A stretch of 7,585 bases of DNA from Arenimonas sp. GTDB lineage: Bacteria; Pseudomonadota; Gammaproteobacteria; Xanthomonadales; Xanthomonadaceae. Shown here in pieces: positions 1-5,872 of the stretch. Made by a program: the position numbers and the translations under genes. Numbering within the stretch: the stretch's first letter is position 1; each line of letters starts with the position of its first letter. The stretch lies in assembly GCA_003497545.1 (NCBI GenBank), contig DNNT01000170.1:202-7786 (forward strand), given 5' to 3'. The notes under the pieces were generated by a model that was given only the letters and a program-made list of their open reading frames with translations, was not told where the DNA came from and made no database searches.

Positions 1-50
1 GCTGGTGTTTCCTCCCGGGCCGGCTTGATTCCCTCGCGGCCTTGGGTACT

Positions 51-68
51 GTGGGGGCCAGTCCCCAC
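51..68 (+). other. Short GC hairpin in the dioxygenase leader
   Basis: GTGGGG (51-56) and CCCCAC (63-68) are perfectly complementary with a 6-base loop, ending 3 bases before the GGAG ribosome site. No T-run follows, so it is not a classical terminator. It could affect ribosome access, but short perfect stems are common in DNA this GC-rich. Confidence 0.3.
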
Positions 69-71
69 CGC

Positions 72-75
72 GGAG
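72..75 (+). promoter_or_regulatory. Shine-Dalgarno (GGAG) deciding the dioxygenase start
   Basis: GGAG lies 9 bases before the ATG at 85. The TTG at 25 has no comparable purine run at the right distance, which favours the 262-residue protein over a 282-residue one. Confidence 0.5.
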
Positions 76-84
76 TTGTCCTCG

Positions 85-873
85 ATGAGCGCTGCGTCCA
101 TGCCTGGCCCGATGCCCGTGCTGTTCCTCGGGCACGGATCGCCCATGAACGCCATCGAGGACAATGCCTGGCGGCGCAGCTGGCAGGCCCTGGGCCAGCG
201 CCTGCCCCGGCCGAAGGCCATCCTGTGCATCTCGGCGCACTGGGAGACCCAAGGGGTTTACGTCGGCAGCGCCGAACACCCCGAAACCATCCACGACTTC
301 CGCGGCTTCCCCAAGGCCCTGTTCGACGTGCGCTACCCGGCCCCGGGCAGCCCGGAACTGGCGCACCGTGTGGCCGAGCTGGTGCGCACGCCACGCGTGC
401 ACTTCGATTCCCACCGCGGCCTGGACCACGGCGTCTGGAGCGTGCTGCGGCCCATGTACCCGGAAGCCGACATCCCGGTGGTGCCGCTGAGCCTGTCGAG
501 CCTGCAGCCCGGCGCCTGGCACTACGACCTGGCCCGCCAGCTCGACCCGCTGCGCGACGAGGGCGTGCTGGTGGTGGGCAGCGGCAACATCGTGCACAAC
601 CTGCGCTACTGGCGCATGGGCCAGACAGAGCCGCTGGACTGGGCGCAGCGCTTCGACGAAGACATCGCCGACCGCATCGCCGAAGGCCACCACGAAGGCA
701 TGATGGGCTACGAAACGCTGGGCCCCGACGCCCTGCTGGCCGTGCCCACGCCCGAACACTACCTGCCGCTGCTCTACGTGCTGGGCCTGCAGCGCGAGGG
801 CGACGCGGTGGAGTTCATCAACGAGGACGTGGTCGGCCCGATCTCCATGCGCTCCGTGCTGATCGGCGCCTGA
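85..873 (+). CDS. ygiD: 4,5-DOPA-type extradiol dioxygenase (LigB/YgiD family)
   Basis: A 262-residue cytoplasmic non-haem metal enzyme of the class III extradiol ring-cleavage family; the best-known member, E. coli YgiD, opens the ring of L-DOPA between carbons 4 and 5. The histidines expected around the metal and active site are visible: H17 in LGHGSPMN, H52 in SAHWET, H115 in LDHGVW, H171 in GSGNIVHN and H225 in PEHYLPLLY. Length matches the family (about 260 to 270 residues). The ATG at 85 is chosen because GGAG lies 9 bases upstream; the frame stays open upstream to the window edge with a TTG at 25, and in-frame ATGs at 100 and 112 are possible later starts. It heads a tight plus-strand gene run, and its TGA is 6 bases before the carrier gene, in the same frame. 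The family call is firm; the true substrate (DOPA or another catechol) is not shown by sequence. Confidence 0.9.
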   Translation: MSAASMPGPMPVLFLGHGSPMNAIEDNAWRRSWQALGQRLPRPKAILCISAHWETQGVYVGSAEHPETIHDFRGFPKALFDVRYPAPGSPELAHRVAELVRTPRVHFDSHRGLDHGVWSVLRPMYPEADIPVVPLSLSSLQPGAWHYDLARQLDPLRDEGVLVVGSGNIVHNLRYWRMGQTEPLDWAQRFDEDIADRIAEGHHEGMMGYETLGPDALLAVPTPEHYLPLLYVLGLQREGDAVEFINEDVVGPISMRSVLIGA

Positions 874-879
874 GGCCCG

Positions 880-1749
880 GTGGCCGACAACCCGCTGCTG
901 GTGCTGTTCCTGCCGCTGGCATTGGCCGTGGTGATGGCCGGCCTGGGCCTGCACCTGACCCTGGCCGATTTCCGCCGCGTGCTGGCCATGCCGCGGGCCG
1001 TGGCGGTGGCGCTGGCGGTGCAGGGGCTGGTGCTGCCACCGGTGGCCTTCGGGTTGGCGCTGGGTTTCGGCCTGCCCGGTGAACTGGCGCTGGGCCTGGT
1101 GCTGCTGGCGGCGTCGCCGGGCGGCGTCACCGCCAACCTCTTCAGCCACCTTGCCCGCGGCGACGTGGCGCTCAACATCAGCCTCACCGCCATCAACAGC
1201 CTGCTGGCCCTGCTGACGCTGCCGGCCTGGACGGCGCTGGCGCTGTCGTCCTTCCTGGGCACCGAGGCCAGCGTGCCGCCACCGACCGGCAAGGTGGTGG
1301 AAGTGGCGGTACTGGTGATCGGGCCGGTGGCGCTGGGCATGGCGCTGCGGGCCTGGCGACCGGCGCTGGCGGCCGCCGCCGAGAAGCCGGTGCGGCACCT
1401 GTCCTCGCTGCTGCTGGGCGTGCTCATCATCATGGCCTTCGCGTCCGAATGGGACATGGTGCGCGCCTACGCGCCGGTGGTCGGCGCCGCCTGCGTGCTG
1501 TTCAACCTGGCCAGCCTGCTGTCGGGCTACTTCGCCGCGCACGCCGCGCGCCTGGCCGAGCCGCAGGCCATCGCCATCGCTTTCGAGATCGGCATCCACA
1601 ACGGTACCCTTGCCATCTTCATCGCCATCGAAGTGCTGGGCCGCGCGCAGGCCAGCATCGCGCCGGCGGTCTACGCACTGAGCATGTACCTCACCGGCGC
1701 GCTGTTCGCGGCCTGGCTGGTGCACCGCCGCAAGGAACGCATCCCATGA
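880..1749 (+). CDS. Bile acid:sodium symporter (BASS) family transporter
   Basis: A 289-residue inner-membrane secondary carrier of the BASS family, which couples sodium to uptake of bile acids or other organic anions; most bacterial members have no proven substrate. The chain is almost entirely hydrophobic helices separated by short charged loops, consistent with about nine or ten spans. Family signatures are present: the GGVTAN stretch at residues 81-86, followed by LFSHLARGDVALNISLTAIN, and the EIGIHNGT stretch at 236-243, both typical of the helix-crossover regions that bind sodium. The frame is shared with the dioxygenase, whose stop at 871-873 closes it, so GTG at 880 is the first usable start; GAGG at 872-875 overlaps that stop and gives a short 4-base spacing, suggesting translational coupling. 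Its own stop overlaps the start of the methyltransferase. Family is firm, substrate unknown. Confidence 0.9.
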   Translation: MADNPLLVLFLPLALAVVMAGLGLHLTLADFRRVLAMPRAVAVALAVQGLVLPPVAFGLALGFGLPGELALGLVLLAASPGGVTANLFSHLARGDVALNISLTAINSLLALLTLPAWTALALSSFLGTEASVPPPTGKVVEVAVLVIGPVALGMALRAWRPALAAAAEKPVRHLSSLLLGVLIIMAFASEWDMVRAYAPVVGAACVLFNLASLLSGYFAAHAARLAEPQAIAIAFEIGIHNGTLAIFIAIEVLGRAQASIAPAVYALSMYLTGALFAAWLVHRRKERIP

Positions 1750-2336
1750 ACAAGGTCTACGACCGCCGCTATTTCGACACCTGGTACCGCCAGCGCGACC
1801 TCGGCGGCCCGGCCGCCCTGAACCGCAAGGTGGCGCTGGCCGTGGCGCTGGCCGAATACCACCTGGGCCGGCCCATCAAGTCGGTGCTCGACGTGGGCTG
1901 CGGCGAAGGCGCCTGGCGCGCGCCACTGCTGAAACTGCGCCCGCGCCTGCGCTACATGGGCCTGGACAACAGCGACTACGCCATCGAACGCTTCGGCCCG
2001 CGCCGCAACCTGCACTGGCTGCCCTTCGGCGACCTGGCCGCGCTGCCGCCTTCGCCGCCGGTGGACCTGCTGGTGTGCTCGGACGTGATGCATTACCTGG
2101 AGGAAGACGAACTGCTGCGCGGCCTGCGCGAGTTCTCCCGCCTGTGCCACGGCGTCGCCTTCCTGGAAGTGTTCGCCGAGGGCGACGAGATCGTCGGCGA
2201 CCTCAAGGGCATGTTCCGCCGGCCCGCGGCCTGGTACCGCAAGGCCTTCGCGCGCGCGGGCTTCCGCGCCGCCGGCACGCACTGCTACCTCAGCGACGCG
2301 CTCGCCGCCCGGGCCACCAAGCTCGAGCTGCCCTGA
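1746..2336 (+). CDS. Class I SAM-dependent methyltransferase
   Basis: A 196-residue protein with the Rossmann-type methyltransferase core. Motif I, VLDVGCGEG (residues 47-55), binds the methionine part of SAM; GLDNSD (72-77) ends the second strand with an acidic residue for the ribose; DLLVCSDVMHYL (107-118) is the strand-4 region, with D113 and H116 at the end of the core. The N-terminal 40 residues carry a YDRRYFDTWY patch often seen in small uncharacterised methyltransferases. The start is ATG at 1746, overlapping the carrier's TGA as ATGA, with AAGGAA at 1732-1737, 8 bases upstream. This makes it 196 residues; an upstream open frame from 1449 lies inside the carrier and is a shadow. The C-terminal half (about 140-196) lacks clear substrate clues, so the acceptor (small molecule, protein or RNA) cannot be named. 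Confidence 0.87.
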   Translation: MNKVYDRRYFDTWYRQRDLGGPAALNRKVALAVALAEYHLGRPIKSVLDVGCGEGAWRAPLLKLRPRLRYMGLDNSDYAIERFGPRRNLHWLPFGDLAALPPSPPVDLLVCSDVMHYLEEDELLRGLREFSRLCHGVAFLEVFAEGDEIVGDLKGMFRRPAAWYRKAFARAGFRAAGTHCYLSDALAARATKLELP

Positions 2337-2363
2337 CGTGGGCGCCGCCCGCGCCACCGCGCC

Positions 2364-3341
2364 GTGAGCGACACGCCCTACGCCGACCTCGACCCGGACC
2401 GCATCCTCGACGCGGTGGAATCCGTGGGCCTGCATGCCGACGGCCGCGTGCTGGCGCTCAACAGCTACGAGAACCGCGTCTACCGCGTCGGCATCGAAGA
2501 CGCGCCGCCGCTGGTGGCCAAGTTCTACCGCCCCGGCCGCTGGACCGACGCCGCCATCCTCGAGGAACACGCGTTCGCCGCCGAACTGGTGGCCGCCGAC
2601 CTGTCGGTGGTGGCGCCGCTGGTGCACGCCGGCAAGACCCTGCACGCCTTCGGCGGCCACCGCTTCGCGCTGTTCCCCATGCGCGGCGGCCACGCGCCCG
2701 AACTGGGCGACCGCGAGGTACTGACCCACCTGGGCCGCGTGCTCGGCCGCATGCACGCGGTCGGCGACGGCCAGCGCTTCGCCCACCGCGGCCGCCTCGG
2801 CATCGAAAGCCACGGCGAGGACGCGGTGCACTACCTGCTGGAAAACCGCTGGCTTCCGCCCGACCTGGAAGGGAATTTCGAGCGCCTGGCCGAAGCCCTG
2901 CTCGACGCCATGGACGCCTGCGCCGAACGCGCTGGCGACGTGCACGAGCTGCGCCTGCACGGCGACTGCCACCCGGGAAACATCCTGTGGCGCGACGGGC
3001 AGGCGCATTTCGTCGACCTCGACGACTGCCTCACCGGTCCCGCCGTGCAGGACCTGTGGATGCTGGCCGGCCGCCGCGAGGACTGCGCCAAACCCTGGGC
3101 CTGGCTGCTGGAAGGCTATGAACAATTCCGCCGCTTCGACCGCCGCGAGCTGCACCTGGTGGAAACCCTGCGCACCCTGCGCCTGCTGCACCACAACGCC
3201 TGGATCGCGCGGCGCTGGCACGACCCCGCCTTCCCGGCCGCCTTCCCCTGGTTCGAGGCGCCGCGGCACTGGGAATCGGTGATCACCCAGATGCAGGAAC
3301 AGCTGGCCGCCCTGCACGAGCCGCCGCCGGAACCGGCCTGA
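2364..3341 (+). CDS. srkA: Stress response serine/threonine protein kinase SrkA (RdoA/YihE)
   Basis: A 325-residue cytoplasmic kinase of the aminoglycoside-phosphotransferase-like fold, close in length to E. coli SrkA (328), which protects cells from envelope and oxidative stress death. Visible parts: the [10 protein letters not shown] nucleotide loop (33-42), the ATP-binding lysine K53 in VAKFYRP, acidic helix residues E67/E68, the catalytic loop [10 protein letters not shown] (199-208) with D201 and N206, and the metal-binding FVDLDD (216-221) with D218. [10 protein letters not shown] and a helical C-terminal lobe follow as in the family. GTG at 2364 is the only start candidate: the methyltransferase stop (2334-2336) closes the same frame and no ATG, GTG or TTG codon lies between. 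No good Shine-Dalgarno is seen, so translation may depend on coupling to the gene before it, 27 bases upstream. In E. coli srkA precedes dsbA; here the follower is a cyclophilin-like lipoprotein, also a possible envelope folding factor. Confidence 0.93.
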   Translation: MSDTPYADLDPDRILDAVESVGLHADGRVLALNSYENRVYRVGIEDAPPLVAKFYRPGRWTDAAILEEHAFAAELVAADLSVVAPLVHAGKTLHAFGGHRFALFPMRGGHAPELGDREVLTHLGRVLGRMHAVGDGQRFAHRGRLGIESHGEDAVHYLLENRWLPPDLEGNFERLAEALLDAMDACAERAGDVHELRLHGDCHPGNILWRDGQAHFVDLDDCLTGPAVQDLWMLAGRREDCAKPWAWLLEGYEQFRRFDRRELHLVETLRTLRLLHHNAWIARRWHDPAFPAAFPWFEAPRHWESVITQMQEQLAALHEPPPEPA

Positions 3342-3353
3342 GCGCGCCTGCGT

Positions 3354-3359
3354 TACCCT
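3354..3359 (+). promoter_or_regulatory. Possible -10 element before the cyclophilin gene
   Basis: TACCCT matches the TATAAT consensus at only three positions and no convincing -35 is seen. It is followed by three CCTG units (3357-3368) and then the ribosome site AAGGA (3381-3385). The gene may equally be read from the upstream operon. Weak candidate. Confidence 0.2.
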
Positions 3360-3391
3360 GCCTGCCTGACCCGCGCCACCAAGGACCCCGC

Positions 3392-4336
3392 ATGACCCTG
3401 CGCCCCGCCCTGCTCGCCACCGCCGTCCTGTTCGCGCTGCCGCTGGCGGCCTGCGTGCACGCCCCGGCCGCCACGCCCGCCGCCAAGCCGCTGACCACGC
3501 AGGAAGTGCTCGACGCCTCCACGCCGCAGGACTGGCGGCCGCTCGACCCGGAAAACACGCTGTACGTGCAGCTCGAAAGCGGCATGGTGGTGATCGAACT
3601 GGCGCCGCAATTCGCGCCCGAACACGTGGCGAACATCCGCACGCTGGCGCGCGGCCACTATTACGACGGGCTGTCCATCAACCGCTCGCAGGACAACTTC
3701 GTGGTGCAGTGGGGCGACCCGGCCGGCGACGAACTGGCGCTGCGCCGCCCGCTGGGCGAAGCGAAAGCCGCGCTGCCGGCCGAATTCAGCCGCGCCGCCG
3801 AAGGCCTGGCCTTCACCGCCCTGCCGGACGTGGACGGCTGGGCGCCGCAGGTGGGCTTCGTGGACGGCTTCCCGGCCGCGCGCGACCCCAAGGCCGGCCG
3901 CGCCTGGCTGGCGCACTGCTATGGCGTGGTCGGCGCCGGGCGCGCCATGGCGCCCGACAGCAGCAACGGCACCGAGCTCTACGTCGTCACCGGGCAGTCG
4001 CCGCGCCAGCTCGACCTCAACATCACCACCGTCGGCCGCGTCATCGTCGGCATGGAGCGGCTGAGCGTGCTGCCGCGCGGCAGCGGCCCGCTGGGTTTCT
4101 ATACCGATCCGTCGCAGCGGGCGCCGATCCTGGCGGCACGCCTGGCCTCCGACGTGGCGCCGGAAGCGCGCGCCAACATCGAAGTGCTGCGCACCGACAC
4201 CGCCACCTGGCAGGCGCTGGTGGAATCGCGCCGCAACCGCCGCGACGAGTGGTACGTGCATCCGGCCGGGCACGTGGACGTGTGCAACCTCACGGTACCG
4301 GTGCGCGCGGTCGAGCGCAAGCCCGCCGCGCCCTGA
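3392..4336 (+). CDS. Divergent cyclophilin-type peptidylprolyl isomerase, predicted lipoprotein
   Basis: A 314-residue exported protein. The first 20 residues form a lipoprotein signal with lipobox LAAC and C21 as the lipidated residue; an Ala/Pro-rich linker (22-33) follows. The cyclophilin domain starts near 56: [21 protein letters not shown] resembles the first strands, and [14 protein letters not shown] (97-110) is the catalytic-loop equivalent, keeping arginine R98. About 80 residues lie between it and the next motif (N192 to Y197, NGTELY). There the usual glutamine is E195, and the strand normally reading HTVFGRV is ITTVGRV (211-217), so the active-site histidine is absent. ATG at 3392 has AAGGA 6 bases upstream. 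Known cyclophilins of this layout, such as thylakoid-lumen types, often act as chaperones rather than fast isomerases; low isomerase activity here is inference. A C-terminal tail (about 275-314) has no recognised motif. Predicted location: periplasmic face of a membrane. Confidence 0.85.
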   Translation: MTLRPALLATAVLFALPLAACVHAPAATPAAKPLTTQEVLDASTPQDWRPLDPENTLYVQLESGMVVIELAPQFAPEHVANIRTLARGHYYDGLSINRSQDNFVVQWGDPAGDELALRRPLGEAKAALPAEFSRAAEGLAFTALPDVDGWAPQVGFVDGFPAARDPKAGRAWLAHCYGVVGAGRAMAPDSSNGTELYVVTGQSPRQLDLNITTVGRVIVGMERLSVLPRGSGPLGFYTDPSQRAPILAARLASDVAPEARANIEVLRTDTATWQALVESRRNRRDEWYVHPAGHVDVCNLTVPVRAVERKPAAP

Positions 4337-4341
4337 GCCCG

Positions 4342-5256
4342 CTACTGCGTCGCGCGCAGCGCCGCCACCACCGGCGGCAGGCGCGCGCGCAGGGCCTCGT
4401 CGCCGCTTTCCGACAACCCGGCGTACAGCGCCAGCAGGAACAGGCGCACGTTGTGCCGTCGCGCCATCCCGGCCTCGGACGCGTAGGCTTCGGACCACGC
4501 AGCCATCGGCGCCGGCGACGTCGCCCCTGCCAGCCAGGCCGACCACGCGGCCTCGTCGTGCAGGCCACGCCGCAGTGCGAACAGCACCGGCCGGGCCAGG
4601 CGCTCGGCTTCGCCATGCACATGCGCCGGCGCGCCGGCGGGTGACACCTGCGCCGCCACCGCGACCAGCACGCGGTCGAGCTGCCCACGGTCGAGCGCCG
4701 GGTTCAGCGCCAGCTGCATCAGCAGGTCGGCGCCGTGGGCCAGGCCGTGGCGCCAGCCTTCGCCATCCACGAATCCGCGGTAGTCGCGCAGCGTGCTGAC
4801 GTAGTCGGCGGCCGCAGCCACCAGCGCCTCGCGCTCCGCCGGGGCCATCCAGGGGGACACGCGGTCGGAGCGTGCGACCTCCGACAGCACCAGCGCCGCG
4901 AACGGCGCCCGGAAGCCGTCCTCGTCACCCGCCCCTGGCGCCATCCAGGCCAGCAGCCGGTCACGCAGCGCCTCGCGGGTGGACGGGTCCAGCGCCTCGG
5001 CACGCAGCCAGGTTGCCAGCGCTTCGTAGGCCAGGCCGTCCCGCAGGGCCGGATCGGGGTGGCCGAGGCAAGCGGCCAGCGCCAGGGCCAGGCGCTGGCG
5101 CTCGCCGGCCTCCGCCACGGCGAAGCCCGCGGCCTTGGCGGCCCGGGCCTGCGCCAGGAGGGCCGGGCTTGCATTGCAGTCGCCGTCGGGCGGCGCGGCA
5201 TGGACCAGCGGCGGCGCTGAAAGGGCTACCACCAGCAGGAGCAGGGCGTGGCGCAT
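4342..5256 (-). CDS. Exported DUF2785 family protein
   Basis: A 304-residue protein of unknown function. Residues 1-20 form a Sec signal peptide (MRH, a leucine/valine core, then VHA before residue 21), predicting export to the periplasm. The mature part is mostly helical and Ala/Leu/Arg-rich. The segment YRGFVDGEGWRHGLAHGADLL (159-179) has the appearance of the most conserved DUF2785 signature, with W168, H170, H174 and D177 as striking polar residues. C27 and C63 are the only two cysteines of the mature chain seen in the N-terminal part and could form a disulfide. ATG at 5256 has a weak GGGAA 6 bases upstream and a TAGCAT -10-like site further back. It converges on the cyclophilin gene with 5 bases between stops and diverges from the cysteine-cluster gene. 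The DUF2785 assignment comes from memory of the motif and has not been searched. Confidence 0.75.
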   Translation of the reverse strand: MRHALLLLVVALSAPPLVHAAPPDGDCNASPALLAQARAAKAAGFAVAEAGERQRLALALAACLGHPDPALRDGLAYEALATWLRAEALDPSTREALRDRLLAWMAPGAGDEDGFRAPFAALVLSEVARSDRVSPWMAPAEREALVAAAADYVSTLRDYRGFVDGEGWRHGLAHGADLLMQLALNPALDRGQLDRVLVAVAAQVSPAGAPAHVHGEAERLARPVLFALRRGLHDEAAWSAWLAGATSPAPMAAWSEAYASEAGMARRHNVRLFLLALYAGLSESGDEALRARLPPVVAALRATQ

Positions 5257-5283
5257 GGGATGTTCCCGTAACGGTCACGGCCG

Positions 5284-5289
5284 ATGCTA
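5284..5289 (-). promoter_or_regulatory. Candidate -10 element for the DUF2785 gene
   Basis: On the minus strand this reads TAGCAT, four of six matches to TATAAT, placed so that transcription would begin near 5277 and leave a leader of about 20 bases containing GGGAA. No -35 at normal spacing is visible; TTGTCC at 5319-5314 is about 24 bases away, too far. Confidence 0.35.
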
Positions 5290-5296
5290 CGCCAGC

Positions 5297-5310
5297 GCCG
5301 GCCGGCCGGC
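5297..5310. repeat. Perfect 14-bp palindrome GCCGGCCGGCCGGC between divergent genes
   Basis: The tract is exactly self-complementary (three GCCG units plus GC) and lies midway in the 71-base gap between the starts at 5256 and 5328, between the two candidate -10 elements. It may be an operator for a dimeric regulator or simply a GC repeat in GC-rich DNA. Confidence 0.5.
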
Positions 5311-5314
5311 ATGG

Positions 5315-5320
5315 GACAAT
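5315..5320 (+). promoter_or_regulatory. Candidate -10 element GACAAT for the cysteine-cluster gene
   Basis: GACAAT matches TATAAT at four positions and ends 7 bases before ATG 5328, so transcription could begin at or beside the start codon, giving a leaderless message. No -35 is evident. Confidence 0.3.
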
Positions 5321-5327
5321 GGCCGCC

Positions 5328-5618
5328 ATGGACGACACCCCTGCCCGCTGCGACCAGTGCCAGGCCTGCTGCTGCCAGCTGCCGGTGCTGGTGCTGCCGG
5401 GCGACGCGCCGCCGGAGCACATGCTCGACGAGGACGCCGACGGTTACCTCATCATGGCCAAGGCCGACGACGGCTGGTGCGTGGCGCTCGACCGCGAACG
5501 CATGTGCTGCAGCATCTACGGACAGCGCCCCTTCGTCTGCCGGGAATTCGCCATGGACGGCGGCGACTGCCGCGAGGTCCGCGCCGACTGGCGCCGCATC
5601 GCCCTGAGCCTGCGCTGA
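5328..5618 (+). CDS. YkgJ-type cysteine cluster protein
   Basis: A 96-residue protein with ten cysteines: C8, C11, C14, C15, C16, C51, C60, C61, C71 and C81. The CxxCxxCCC start, the later CC, and the RPFVCREF stretch (67-74) match the YkgJ family (zinc- or iron-chelating cysteine cluster, presumed metal or iron-sulfur binding; function not established). Start choice is open: ATG 5319 would add three residues but has GGGA only 2 bases away, whereas ATG 5328 has that GGGA 11 bases upstream, or could be leaderless from GACAAT. The much longer open frame reaching back to 4872 runs through the divergent gene and is a shadow. Its TGA overlaps the next gene's ATG by one base (TGATG), indicating translational coupling with the GIY-YIG gene. 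Confidence 0.85.
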   Translation: MDDTPARCDQCQACCCQLPVLVLPGDAPPEHMLDEDADGYLIMAKADDGWCVALDRERMCCSIYGQRPFVCREFAMDGGDCREVRADWRRIALSLR

Positions 5619-5872
5619 TGGCCTGGTTCGTCTACCTGCTCGAATGCGCCGACGGCAGCATCTACACCGGCGTGGCCGTGGACGTGGACAAGCGCTACGC
5701 CGAACACGTGGCCGGCAAGGGCGCGCGCTATACCCGCTCGCACCCGCCGCGCCGGCTGCTGGCCCGCTTCGAACACCCCGACCGCTCGGCCGCGCTCAAG
5801 GCCGAATACGCCATCAAGCAACTTTCCGCCAACGAAAAGCGCGCGCTCGCGCAGGGCACGGCCACCGCATGA
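5618..5872 (+). CDS. GIY-YIG domain protein (UPF0213/YhbQ-like)
   Basis: An 84-residue protein that is essentially one GIY-YIG domain, the nuclease fold of UvrC and homing endonucleases. Visible key positions: Y6 in WFVYLLE and Y16 in SIYTGV (the two-tyrosine sheet), R26 in DKRYAEH, H30, the GKGARYTRSHPP stretch (33-44), and E63 in LKAEYAIK, the position of the metal-binding glutamate. All catalytic-type residues are therefore present. The stand-alone family is common in bacteria; a nuclease or DNA-repair role is assumed from the fold, not demonstrated here. The start is ATG 5618, overlapping the previous stop by one base; its stop at 5870-5872 overlaps the transporter start as ATGA. An open frame back to 5135 is only the shadow of neighbouring genes. 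Confidence 0.9.
   Translation: MAWFVYLLECADGSIYTGVAVDVDKRYAEHVAGKGARYTRSHPPRRLLARFEHPDRSAALKAEYAIKQLSANEKRALAQGTATA

Noticed and set aside
25..52. Promoter TTGATT-N16-TACTGT before the dioxygenase
   Set aside because: The -10 matches only three of six bases and the transcript start would fall inside the hairpin; too weak to annotate.
2075..3121. A 348-codon plus-strand frame across methyltransferase and SrkA
   Set aside because: Extremely Arg/Pro-rich, the usual out-of-frame reading of these genes, with no motif.
1671..3317. A 548-codon open frame on the minus strand
   Set aside because: It lies antisense to the methyltransferase and SrkA, both with clear family motifs; its translation is Ala/Val/Gln/His/Gly-rich, typical of a shadow frame in GC-rich DNA.
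3353..4546. A 397-codon minus-strand frame across the cyclophilin gene
   Set aside because: Antisense shadow with low-complexity Gly/Ala/Arg/Val content; the plus-strand lipoprotein has a signal peptide, ribosome site and domain motifs.
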